Below are positions 25,521 through 38,300 of a DNA stretch of 64,000 nt, one piece after another. Position 1 is the stretch's first letter. Every line of letters starts with the position of its first letter. The position numbers and the translations under genes were made by a program. Origin of the DNA: Struthio camelus (Eukaryota; Chordata; Aves; Struthioniformes; Struthionidae); assembly GCF_040807025.1 (NCBI RefSeq), contig NC_090964.1, positions 7,557,214-7,621,213 of the forward strand. Direction: 5' to 3'. The notes beneath the pieces were generated by a model. That model had not been told where the DNA came from. It worked only from the letters and a program-made list of their open reading frames with translations, and did no database searches.

Positions 25521-28124
25521 TAGTACAGCATATTCTTTGATTCATGAGTCACTACATCCACCCTTTCTCCTGGAGACTTTCAGAGACAGCAAAAATGTTT
25601 AGACATTCAGCTCATACTTAGCTTTCGTTATAATGAGTGTCCAAAAGCCCTCAGGCAACCACGTCAAATGAGTTCCTTTTCTATCCCACTGAATACAAAC
25701 GTTTGTCCAGTTTTCTTTTTCCTTCCATAAAAATCTTGACTACCCTGTGACAAATTGGCTTAGTCCTACACCAGAGAGTAGTCAGAGACACTAGCAGGGC
25801 CTCCTCAGCCTTTTAGCTGCTGTATTTTACTGCTGTTTATAAGAACACTGAGTTGAGGAAGTAATTAGAAAATTGTTTCTGGAGTTTCCACAGCACAATT
25901 AATATTATTGCAGCTTTTGGCAACCAGTATATTTTAGCCTCTTTACAATAAAAAAAAAAAATGCTGGAGCCCTAGTAAAGTGTACTAATTGCTAAAGGAA
26001 TGAACCAAGACAAACCAGATCAATCTTCTGAAACGTATGCGATAGCCCTAGGTAAAAATGGAACTATGCTAACAAAATCCTGGTTTATTTCTAGGAAATA
26101 CTCAGTGAAATGTCACAAAAACAAAGTTGATTGGTATCTAAAACAATATTTCCAGACAAGATGCCAAGCCAGTACCATTAAAAACATAGCTATTGTTGAA
26201 CACCTCAAAGTGAACCAGTAGTCAAGTAGTCTCCCCCTGGCTTGGTACCAGAGACTAACGCAATCTCCAGCACGTCACTAGGCTCAATTAAAATAGGCCA
26301 GAATAGAAATAGAAATAAAACGATCACTTAAATTTTAACTGGGGTCTAGCCCAAAGCCTGTTGACAGTGTTTGGGGTAGGGGGAAGAAAGAAGGAGGACA
26401 CAATTCTTTGCAGCAGTTGTTGCAGTTCTCAGACTGCACCACACTCGATCCTTGTGACTGATGCAAGCAGGCATTGACTGCTTTCACAGTTACTACATAC
26501 TCCAATCTAGGTGGTCCAGATCCTCAACCGCTGGAGTTTGTTACAAACCTCCAAACTAGTTTTCCTCATGGAACACGGTAACATTTTTGGAGAGATAAGC
26601 CAGAGCTATGAAACCTAGATTCAAGTTTCAAGTTCAAGATTATTTGGATCAGAGCTGTCCCTGAGAACAGGGAGAAGGCAGTTGTCAAAAACAGATATGA
26701 AACTTTAGGCCTCACCTAGCTCCCCTCAAGCTCTTAAATTCTTTCCATTGCTCACAGTCAGCAGCTACTCAACTCTTTGGGAGTGGGCTCCTCAGCTTTC
26801 ACTGAATCCAAAATCCAGCTGTTTCTTGCTGGGACATCCAGGAGGAACCTTCCACACCAGACTGTTCAGCCACTTGAGGTGTCTTAAAACAAAATTTAGC
26901 AAAAGTAGAAGGATTATTAGCTGGTCAAAAGCAGCTCTTGCAGCAAATCACGGTCATAAAACATATTTATCATGAGATAAACACCCGAGACGACTGCCTT
27001 TGCCATGCAGAAAGAGCATCTTCATAGCTCAACACTGCTCCCTTCCAGTCCGCTCTTCACATTAACAGGGTGTTACCTCATAGTCCGCAGTACTGCATTT
27101 CAAGAAAGTATGTGACCACACTCCAACAAGGTGACTGCAGATCTTATTGCAAAACCCCGCTCTGATCACAAACATCACGGTCAGTACAATCGCACAGCAG
27201 TACAGATATGTATTCCTACCATGTGTTTAATTGCTGGATTTGTTCCTACTTCAAGCATGTCTGTTGCTCTGCTGCACATGCTCAAACACAGATGATGGTA
27301 TCCCAGATTACAGGCTCCAGGAATGTCTTCTGGATTCCACAAATTTCCTTTCAAAAACAAAAATCAGACCCCAGATGCACCTCAAACACTCAAGACAGAC
27401 AAGAGATTGACACGATAACGCTTAGGAAGTTTTGAAGAAAACTTCCACTAGCGTCTGGTGGTCTTTGCTCTGAAGACCTAGTACCTAGTTAACATACTCA
27501 AATTAAAAGCAGGGGTGTATGGGGATTACCAGTGACTAGTTAGGACATATTTGCAAGCAAAAGACAGTAAGGAAACATGGCTGAAACTAAGAATAAGAGC
27601 ACTGAAGTCTGACATGCACAGTTTCTTTAGACACATCAATTCAATCTCAGCTCTTGAAACGGCTGTTTTTATTGGACTATTTGAGTATAAACAAGTTTCT
27701 CCGAGCAAACATAAGAATTTTATTTGACATATTTTTAATCAGTTCTCCAATAGCAGAACTTAACCCCGTTTAACTTTGAAAATCTAGTATTCCAGAGAAA
27801 ACAAGCTACCAAAATTTAAGTTCCTAAGAGTTTGCACTAAAATCCGAAAACAACTTCAGAGTTTCTGTAGGAGAATCCAGTATTTCCCAACTCATTCTAT
27901 TCCTTTCTGTTAAGGAGCATTATAGCCCATTACAATGCAAGAAATGGCACATATTCTGCCATAGGTCACAATGCCACTGGTAAACAGAGAAGGCCAAAAA
28001 CTGAACATTACTATAGAGTGTCATTCTGTAGTTCAGCACACTGCATTCTAGTCATAGCTTACACATACACAAACTGTAGCCTTCAGAAATAACAGAAAGA
28101 TCTGCTTGGTAGTGAAAATATAAT

Positions 28125-28130
28125 TTTATT
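28125..28130 (-). terminator. CLIC4: Likely distal CLIC4 poly(A) signal
   Basis: TTTATT on the + strand is AATAAA on the CLIC4 strand. About 50 bases further along the CLIC4 strand lies a GT-rich GTTTGTGTATGTGT (28061-28074), a suitable downstream element. This predicts a 3' UTR of about 4.1 kb, similar in scale to mammalian CLIC4. Other AATAAA hexamers on this strand at 28540-28545, 30220-30225 and 30781-30786 lack as clear a downstream element but could be used. Confidence 0.5.
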
Positions 28131-30910
28131 TTTAACAATAGCTGCCAGCAGTATACTGGTATATCAGTAAAAGATGTTCCAGAGAGTGAAAGACATAAGC
28201 AAACTAAAATGTTGTATCAACTCTTCAAGTATTTCTGCATACAACGCTCCAATTCTTGATGTCCTTGGGAGTCTCTATATGCTCTTCTGCTCCACTATTC
28301 TCCCATCCCCCCTCCACACGTGCACCCTCCAGAAACAAAATGTAATAGTTGGTGGCACAGGTTCTGAGGCAGATCAAATATTTTTCACTTGGGATAAAGC
28401 TTTCTTCTGAAAATATAAATTGGATGTGTGCAGATAGTCCTACGAGTGGCAAAGAGTAAAAAAAAAAGTTGACTGTACTTGGCCACTTTTTGTTCTACAC
28501 TGAGATAGGCATCAGTGGGTTTGGCTCAAGCATCTTCAATTTATTCATGTCTGTGCTCCTTTGATATGAAATGCTAATTTGCTACTTTAGCATAAAAACT
28601 TGATTACATCTCCCTTCTTATCATGGAATTGCACGCAACTCTCACTCAATCCGTTTAGACATGCCCATTGCGGAAAAAACACCAATTTTATGGGAAAATA
28701 CAAATGTACAAGCTACATGGCTGCAACTGTCCGCGTGGGACTTTTATACACACCAGCAGTGAACAGTAGATGCATAGGGAAGTTTTGGAGTGCATGAAAT
28801 TGTTTCAGAAGTTCACATGCCTCTTGTTCAACAGGCAGCTCTGTACATATAAGGAGTCTCTTCAAGAAGGAAAGCTTTGTTAAGAAAAAATCATGCATAT
28901 ACTATAATCTGTGCTCCCACACAAAAATAGGGTGAAGATGATGGATTTTCCCTTTATGTTCAGGAAGTGCACGAGTCACCTGTTTTAATGGGAACTGAAG
29001 AATATTTCAGCTGGAGAATAAAGTTATTCAGCATGCTAATACATGCAACCAACTTGCAAACTGGAATGCCTACTTGAAAGGGTAACTGCTGTTTTTAAAT
29101 TGTAGAAGGGGCTAGAAGCATCATTTTAAATTTAAACAGGGGGTAGATTAATTGCTGTTTGATGAAATTAAAAATGCATTTAAAGATCAGATTGTAAACA
29201 AGTTGACAGAACTCAAGAATTTACATAGTTATGAAAGGGCCTTTTTAATTAATGCAGCGCTGGTGATTGGGGCCAGATGAAAGTGCTCTACCCACACCAG
29301 ACGCTAAACCTTTTACACACCACCCTCGCTGTTCTGATCTGAAGGGATCACCTACAGAGGTGAAAGCTATTCACTCTCCATTAGATTCCTGGCTCCGCTG
29401 AAGCCAGCTAGAGGCTGGCCAGCTTCTGTTACAACACAACTAAACTGTGCAATAGGAAGCCAGAAAGATACTAACTCCTTTCACATAGGACAGTTAGCAG
29501 CTGTCATATGGTAATCGCCTTATAAACTGCTCACCTGGTCCTCATTTGGATTACACCTATGAGGGAAAGGCTCTGACACTCAATACTTCACTGTATTGAG
29601 ATAAGAAATACATTAGTTACAGCGAGAGCTTTAACTTTGTTTACAAGCTTTCAGACACAATCATTAAAATACTTAATGCTGAGTATAACATATTACAATT
29701 GTTTGAAGATTGCCTAAAAAGCAGAGAGAATATATTATCTATAAAAGAGAACAAGCCTGGCATTTTAACAAGTTAAGCATTTGTGTGCATTGATATGTAG
29801 GCAGTGCACACAACTAGAAAACTGCATGAAAGCGTTTTCATGACCATATGCACATAGTTGCCTGGTGTACTGAAACGTGTGTAAACAATGGCTAATTTGT
29901 GTTTAAAAGGAGTAAGACCTGATTACTACAACCTCAGACAACTTCCAAGAGCCATCCTGATCTAGGTTTTAACGTAGAGTTAAAAATTTAACAAAACTAT
30001 GCCCACAGTTACTTTGCTTCCTATTTTCTGTTTTTAAAGGTTAACTATACAATGGCAAAGAGCACCAGACCAATGAGGTTTTGTGTTTTTTTTTTTTTTT
30101 AAACCCTATGTTTCATTAAAAGTGCTTTTATCTAACAAGAGAGGAAGTCATTCCTCTTTCTAGATGTCACGTTATAGCAAAGACTGAATTCCTAAAGAGG
30201 ATTATTACTGCTGAGAAACTTTATTCAGGATGAGAACGTGACATTAGAATACAGGAATTATAAAATGGCTACAATTAAGTTCTTCCTAAACAGGTTGCTC
30301 TGCAGATCCTGTGCCTATATACCTCTAATAAATCATAATAGGGTCTAAACGTATCTACGGCTGTCCTCGAAAGCCACGTAACAGGATTGCTAATTGCCTT
30401 TATATTGGAATTCTAGTTCTAGGAAGGCGAGACAAGGCACCACAAGCCATGTATACAAATATGGATCTTTTACTCTACCTCTTCTATGTCAAGCTAACCT
30501 CATGGGTATATATAAAGTAGCAAAAGCAGGATGCTTAGAAAAGTCAAGCTGTTTTTCATAAAGCCAGTGCTTACCAAAAAAATTAGTGTATAAAAGTGTT
30601 TACGTGAGCATTTTCATGTTATTGCAGGATGTTAAATATTCCAAGAACAACCTACAAGGAATAGCACTTTCCAGCTTTTAAAATCAGTTAAATATAAAAG
30701 TATCTTTACAAAAAAATAGGCATATAAGTCTAGCATTCTTTGGAGTTGTTTATGATGGTCTTCTAAAAATAACCTAGTAGTTTATTTCATGCATCAAAAT
30801 CATTAATTTTAAACAAGAAAACTATTCCCTGGTTTAGAAATATTTGAAAATTGCTTTTAAAAAAATTGTAGTGCTATTCCTCAGTGTTGCTGTAAAAATA
30901 TTATGTATAG

Positions 30911-30918
30911 TAGTGCAA
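30911..30918 (-). promoter_or_regulatory. Candidate miR-130/301/454 8-mer site in the CLIC4 3' UTR
   Basis: TAGTGCAA on the + strand reads TTGCACTA in the CLIC4 transcript, a full 8-mer seed match. A further 7-mer (TTGCACT) is at 31961-31967. Confidence 0.4.
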
Positions 30919-32200
30919 TCATTATGATAATGCAAAATTGCAGTCCAGGTACACAGACAAGCAATTAAGATAAAGCCAATGTAAAGGACTGGGTTTTCAT
31001 GCACCATTTCTTTACAAGAGTAACTAATAGAGTTTCCTTTCAGGAGAAAGGCATAATACAATTTAAGGCAAATGCTATCTTTAAAGGTCACTTTAGCTTT
31101 CTTCAGGAAAAAAAAAAAAAAAGCTTAAAAAAGTTCCCAGAAAGATTCCACCTTTAACTGCTGTAAATGTTTGGTCTTGCATCACTAATCATTGCACTAC
31201 TATTCACCATATACAGTAGCTATCTGTCAACTACAACACTAATGTTTACATGTACTTTGTTTATGACAGCACAGGTTTTCTAAGTAAATATTGCCAGAAA
31301 GACCTACACAAAACAAAGGTTCTTAACTACCAAAAAGAAAGCCACTTGTAATTTTTAAGGTGAACAGATAGCAAGCACCCAGCTCTTTTGGTTTCATGAT
31401 GTAAAAGGGCATCTTGATAATTATTCATCTGCTGCAACTCAGAATTCAGGACAAACATAGGTTGGTGATTTTTTTTTTTTTTTTTTTTGGCAAGCTCTTG
31501 AAGTCACACAGCTAAACACTAACTCTGAACTGTGAGCTTCCCGCTATAGCATTCAGGCCTAGATTCAAACTTCCCTGATGCTTGAGGTCATTCAAATACA
31601 AGTTTCACATTTGTGCCCATTCACAATCGTCCCCGTGATTTCAAATCCAAGGAAAAAAAAAAAAAACAAACTTTTTTTTAAAAACTGTTGCCAAATAGTC
31701 TACAAATGGCTTTTTTGGATAATAAGCTCCCTTCTACATGTAAATGGCATAGACAAGCAGGTACAGTTCAATGCGTCACAGATGGGACAACTGTGTGTAA
31801 ATCTTCTGGAAAAACAATAAATTCCAAAATACATAAATATTCCTTGTACCATATAGAAAGACAGTATCCTAGACCAATTTGTAGACAGGGAACAAATGTT
31901 TGCAAAGAAAAATAGCAGGGGCTAGTTAACCCTTCATACTGAAGAATCTAGAGTTACCCCAGTGCAATATTAACATAACTACATTAATGATATTCAGACT
32001 TGCTATGAAAGAAGGTAAGGAAAAACAAGCCTATAATTAAAGTCTGCAAACTTTAGGTAATTACTGTACCTGGTCTATCCACCATAACTTTTAATAACTG
32101 CAAGTTCATGCAAAAAAATTGCTATCTTATACAAAAAGAGCAGTCTGTTAGAAGCATTGTTATGGAATATGCAAGAAGTCATCTCTTTTGCAAGTGCTGT

Positions 32201-32365
32201 TTACTTAGTGAGTCTCTTGGCTACATCACTGTAAGCTATTTCAATTTCTTTGTCTCCAGGACAGGTATTGGTGAATTCATCCCTGCTATAAGCATTTGTC
32301 AGGTATCTCCAAATCCCTGTCATACTCTTGGGAATCTCAAAGTTGCGATATTTTTTGGCCACCAC
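32201..32365 (-). CDS. CLIC4: CLIC4 coding exon 6 (C terminus)
   Basis: Encodes residues 200-253, from [13 protein letters not shown] to DVAKRLTK, followed by TAA (32201-32203). The acceptor AG is at 32367-32366. The exon supplies most of the nuclear localisation signal (VAKKYR) and the C-terminal helices, including the [20 protein letters not shown] stretch typical of CLIC proteins. Phase 0 entry. Confidence 0.97.
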   Translation of the reverse strand: MVAKKYRNFEIPKSMTGIWRYLTNAYSRDEFTNTCPGDKEIEIAYSDVAKRLTK

Positions 32366-35300
32366 CTAGAACAAAAAAAATTAGATTATGAATTTATATC
32401 CTTCAACTTAAACCAGTTTTCCATTCCATATCTCACTCTTCTTACATTGAGCTTACGTACTGCAAGGGTAAAGTCACTTCTGAATTCAGTAGAACCTGCC
32501 CCTCTGGGATGTGCCTGGACCTGGCAGCATACTGCCTCGCTTAGTTTGTATTACTGCCCTCACATGAGGTAAATACCTCTGCATGTAGGCATAAACTTAA
32601 TCTGTGGCTCCATCTGCAGTACAAAACTGACAAAGACTGTGAAAAGCAATCAAGCCATCGTTATACAGGCAAAATCTTCACTCCCACAGTTATCCTTTAC
32701 TACCTCTCTTTCTTTCTAGACTTCTAGCTTTTTGTTCATTTTTGTTTTTTTATAATCCTTGTGTTTTGCATTGTGCTACTTACTTTGTTACTAACAGAAC
32801 AGTTTTCTCTCCAGATGTGAGGACATCCACTTAAACATTAACCGGTCACATGACATCCACTTTCGTTCCACTACCTCATTCTTTTAAGTGTTGCAACTTA
32901 TTCCTGTGATCATGTTGCCAGTGCAGTAAAATGGGATTTTGCTTACATCACCTGCTACTCTACTTGTCTGCTGCTTCTCACCTTCACTGAATTCAACTCC
33001 CGTCCAACTTGATGTACTGTTAAAACTACAGTTACATTTATATAACTACAGTTACATTTATATGGGAACTTACATATAGTTGAAATGAGACGGACACCCA
33101 AATGTCATAAACCGTAAGCATCTTTCACTTCATTATCACGTTACTACACAAAACACACCACAAGCCACTTACCTTGACAATATGTAGTTTCGGTAGCAGG
33201 TTGCAGTCTGCTAATGTCATCTCATTGCCATCCAAAAACTTGCGGGTAGAAATTGCAATATCTTCCATGCTATTTTCATCTATCTCATCAGGAAGAGGAG
33301 AGTTCAGATACTCATCCAGTTTCTGGAGGGTTTTCAAGAGGCCACGTTCTAAGGCTACAAAGGAAGGAACAGGTTTAAAAACCACAGCGCACACATTTCA
33401 GAGAGAGTTACTATTTAGAATACTAAATATTGGAATTCTGATATTGGTACCAGACCCCGAGATAAAGTGTCAGAGAACTGAAACAAAGTGAAATAAAAAA
33501 GCTCATAAAGATGAATCAAAGTTTCCTGAAACTCCATGCTGAAAGGTGTTAAAATCAGGATCGTGCTCTCAAAGTAAAGATGTAGCTACCTAGAACTCCA
33601 GAGGAGAACAATTGTTTCCCTTACTACAGGGCTGCTACAAAGGCTACCTGAAATAATTCACATCACTGTACTCCCCAGAACAGAGCATATACTGAAGGAT
33701 TCCCAAGCTCAGTGTAAGTTTTACAGCAACACCACTGCCAGAGCTGCCTTTGTGGTCACTAGTAGCACTAAAACTGACCTGAAATCTTTGCTACCAAAAA
33801 CCAAACAAACTTTAAAGCCCTTTAAATATCACACAGATGCAGGTTATCTAAAAGCGGGTTTATACATGAGCTTGCACTAGTTTAAAATACACAAAGACTG
33901 TCCACAAGTGTTTTATTTTTGGTTTAAAAGTGGCTTATGTCAGTTTCTTGAGACTTTTCCTAACTGGCTTAAACTAATTAGAGTTAAGCCATGCTAGGGT
34001 TTGCATTCACTTAAACTTAATCTGTTTAATGTCACATGTTCAGCTAAACTGGCACAACTAAACGTGCAGACTACACTTGAAGAGGTTAATTGAAAACAAC
34101 AGCAGAGGGCAGCATACCCCACAAAACTGAAAGGCATTCTTGGTAAGCCTTAGTATTTGCAAGCATTTTGCCTCCTTCCGTTTGAAAGGCTGCAGAAAGG
34201 CATTCTCATTCCATGACTTATTTAAGTTTTCCCTCCAAGCATGGAGGATAAAAGATGGGTACTAAATGATTTAAAGGACGAATTCTGCATTCTTTATCTC
34301 TTATTGATCTCAAGATTTTGAATTGCTGAAGCAGGCATTCTCACCTTCCAGCTACTACTTTCTCTCCATCCAGAAAGGCCTTAATCCTTTAAAAAAAGCA
34401 AGATGAACTAGGCTTCACACGGAAGTCTGAATGGGAGCAATCAATGCAAGAAAGGTCAAACATCAAGTATGCCGTAAGGCCTTTCAACACATGCAAGGAA
34501 ACTTAACCCCTGGGGCATGACCCAAACTCTGCATGGAATACAGTACTGGCCCTTAAAGTCCTTACTATTCAGTTCAAGAGCTTTGACTGGCTGTTGCATA
34601 GTTAAGTTTCCACGTCAGGGAAATTCACAGTGCATGCATATCCCACTAAAGTACCCCAGTGCAAGAAAAATAAGTGGAGAGAATTGCTCTGCTTAAAATA
34701 TAAGCTTAAAGAGACAGAAGGGTACATGCAGGGGATAAGATTCTTGATCCGTTACTGTCTTTCAGTTTATCTAACATCTGCTCAGTATTGCAGTTTCACA
34801 TTGATCATTAAATCATAGCTAAGCATTTAACCAAATTCCCTACTCCTTTGGAACTGGCAAGCAAAATTCACAGACTTGCAAGCACACTTCATGGTTCAGT
34901 GAAGCATCTGTAACAACTTTCACCTAAATGCAGAGCATGCAACTTTGCTACAGCTTCATAGTTTGCAAATTAAATTTCCAAATCTTACCTTAGAAGAGGT
35001 TACAGAACAGTTTAAAGGATGTTAATGAGAAATTAACAGAAATAAAGACAAAAGAAATACAAAGCAGAATACTGATTTGGACAACAGTGACCTCCACCTG
35101 CTCCACAACGGATTTAGATTAAAGTCACCTCCTGTGACACGCTGCTGCTCAGAGAAATGAAAGTCAAAACTGACACCGAGAGAGAGAACAGAAGGAAAGC
35201 ACGTTTTCAGCTTTAACTTTGAATCTACACCTCCATCGCTGAGAATTAAAAGCATCGTTAATGACCTGTATTAGCAATCTTTTTAGACTATGAAGTGTTG

Positions 35301-38300
35301 TGCCATTTTCAGAAGTAAAATATTCTGACTGAAAGCTTAAAATGGCAGAAAGGAAGAAGGGGAAATTCAAAAAGGGTGGGAAAAGTCAAGAACTGGAGAA
35401 AGTCACTGTACCGCATGTTTGTAAAACTAGTTTGGCTACAAAGAGAAGTCTTGTCAAATAAAAGTAAATTAGGACTTTGTCTTTCACAACTTACTGCTAA
35501 CATTTTGGACCAATGCCTCTACACTTTCCCTTAAGAAATCACCAAGACTATACACGTGCCTCTCTCTCAAATACACCTACTATAATACACCTATTAAGGC
35601 CAAAGCAACAGAGTGAAAACTTCTGTCAACAGGAGGAGATATACATTTCAGGTGTCTGATGGCAGAAGAACCTGAAGTAGCCCTCCACAGCTAACTGATT
35701 TAAGCACAAGTATTTCAACACACGTGACTAAAAATTTGAAGAGGAAGGTGACCAACTCGCAGTGAAAACCCCACAAGTCTTACTCTGCATCTTTCCCAAG
35801 GAAACCTCTCAAAACGTACTGCCACTCTCGGGCTAGTTTACTGGAGATCACTAGAAGCCCTCCTTCCCCTCCTCAGATGAAGCCATGCAGCTTCTGGCAA
35901 CAGAAGATGAGCATTCGTAGCATGTCACTGGAATCTTATGACTGCTCTGTTGAGGCATACTAATAATTCTTGCATCATATTATTGTTCCAAAGGATTAAA
36001 AATCTACACGTTCCCATAAAGGAAGACTTTGATCTAGGCAATATAAAACCCAGGATCTGCCGCTATAAACAGGTTTGCTTTTTTGTACGCTTACAACTCA
36101 AGCACTCCGGTAATTAGGGGTCAGTGCCATTCATCAGATGAATAGTAACAGCATTTACAGCACAGCAAATTTTTCATCCTGCAGAACTGTATCAAATTGG
36201 TCAGAAGCAGTTATCACCACTAGCTGGTCCCATAATAGAAGAGGAAGTCAGGCTAAATAGCGCTATTTTATACTGTACACGTGATCCTCAGGAGTTGTTC
36301 AGAATATCTGTCCATGCCATTAAAACTGCAAGGAAAGACTGTTTTATGTATTACAAAAGTGACTTGAAGACTTTTTTCTTAATAGGACAGCTTCTTGAGG
36401 GCTTTCCCTTGAAGTTACTTTATGTAACAACAATACTGTCTAAGCAGACTATTATATTCTGCCCTAACTTTGAAAGGACAAATAGGAGGAGGGGAAAAAA
36501 ATCGCAGAAAAGACCAACACACAAGACTATGAAACAATAGGCCCCAAGTAACCTACCTTCATTAGCCTCTGGTCTAGAATTTTTGATAAATGCAGAAAAT
36601 TTGGCAAATATATCCATTCCAGCAGTGTTAGATTCTGGATGCTTTGGTGAAAGCTTTAGGTACCTAAAAAGTAGAAAGGATTAGATCTATAGTACATTCA
36701 ACAGAATAATGATCATCACATATTCATTAGCATGAAATACCTATAGAAAAAAAAAAAAAAGCTCATTTACCAATTTATTCATTTTCAGATTAATTTGGAA
36801 GATTTACTCCTTACATGTAGTATCAGACATTCTCACTGAGTTAAAGATTCAAGTGCAACACTTTGAAAATCACTTTTCAGAGGAATAACAAAGCACATTT
36901 CTTCTTTCTAAATCAGGCATATACTCCAAGCACAGTCTTTGAAACAGTCCATGGCTGGAGCAGCAAGCTACCTCACTGTAGCGCAGAGTGCTGCCAAAGG
37001 ACCGAACACAGTCCCATATACAATAATACAGTTCGGGATCGAACAGACAGCTGTCTAATACTCTTGTCCATTTACTTCTCTGTTCACAGGAGAGTTTTTT
37101 TTGTTTAAATTAAAATCTAGCGGCCCTAGAAGACCACGGACCCCAAATTCTGTAATGAAAAAGACAAAAGTCTTGTCATGCCAAAAAGATTAAAAACAGT
37201 TCAGTTTCCTGGAGGCAGTGCTTGCATTTTACCCTTGCCTGCCAGTTGAGGGAGAAGGAAGCCAAGAGTTCGGAAAACACTTGAACACATCCCACACTTG
37301 CGCTGCATGGTCTAATTATAATCAAACACTGTTCAGGATTTCCCATCACAATTTCCAAAACACTAAAGATGCAATCTCCAGGGCACATCTTTACGTCTCG
37401 TATAAAAGAGCCGTATTTTCAAAAAATTACTTCCAATTTGCGTTGAGTAATCATCAGTTTTGTACAATTAGCAATGGTCCATCTGCTTATAGAGAGCTAC
37501 ACAGGAATACTGGGAAAAATTTAACATGAAACATGAAGTGCAGGGATATTTCTGAGAGAACAAGAAAACAGCCAGTTCTTGAACACTGAAATATCACCTT
37601 ACTTCTAGGAAAATGGCTACCAATACAACTCTCATAAGGACACGGCAAATCTCCTTAAAATAGATTTCCACAGTGGTTTATTACTGAGTCAGGACTAAGT
37701 TTTGCATAGCAGACGCATCTTCAGTTACATTATTTGGACACATCATCTAAGGTGGCCTGCCCCAGTTATCAGAAGTGAAGGTAATGTAGTCTGAAAAATG
37801 CAGGTATAGGAAGGGTGACAGAAGTCTAAGAAGGGTGACAAGAGTCTAGGAAGGACAATTTTTAAAATAATTTTTAAAGAAAATATTTTTTAATATACAA
37901 ATAGGGGAGCTGGAGGAACGAAAGGAATGACAAACCAGAGTTCCAAGCTATTAAAGTCCAAATTTCAGTTTACTAACACTGAAGAACTTTAATTAATACA
38001 GAAAACCTCCCTCAGAACAATCCATCTAATCTAAGGTAATCAAATGATACTGTTAACAAATAACCAAATTATCATTTTAACACTTACTTGGGTGGACACA
38101 AAACTTCTTCCAGGAACTCTTCAATCTTATTCACATCTGTTCTCACTTCACCATTGTAAGTTATAAAGGGTGGATGAGTGCCTGGAGCCAAATTTTGAAG
38201 GTCTGCTGGTTTTCTACAGTGAAATACAAATCAATACAAAAGTAAGCATAGGACCATCCATGACCCTAGCTTTTAATGCGATGATCACATAAGCACTGCC

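Larger units (their letters stand above)
13902..28104. other. Intergenic spacer between RUNX3 and CLIC4
   Basis: About 14 kb with no supported gene. The part to about 16900 is still fairly GC-rich; the remainder drifts to AT-rich. It contains A-rich repeats, a MIR-like fragment, a hAT-type MITE, a diverged repeat pair and a candidate enhancer module, listed separately. Open frames of up to 170 codons near 19007-19519 (with a good Kozak context) and 260 codons near 16113-16895 have no recognisable domain or splice partners, and I do not call them genes. Confidence 0.6.
28105..32200 (-). other. CLIC4: CLIC4 3' UTR
   Basis: AT-rich sequence that follows the CLIC4 stop codon with no intron signals needed. 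It contains poly-T and poly-A tracts (30087-30100, 31106-31121, 31470-31488), several AATAAA hexamers and miR-130-family matches. A block at about 29100-29720 is less repetitive and looks conserved. The 3' boundary is inferred. Confidence 0.55.

Noticed and set aside
31495..31570. Possible MIR fragment (AAGTCACACAGCTA)
   Set aside because: Only about 14 bases match; the flanks do not follow the MIR consensus.
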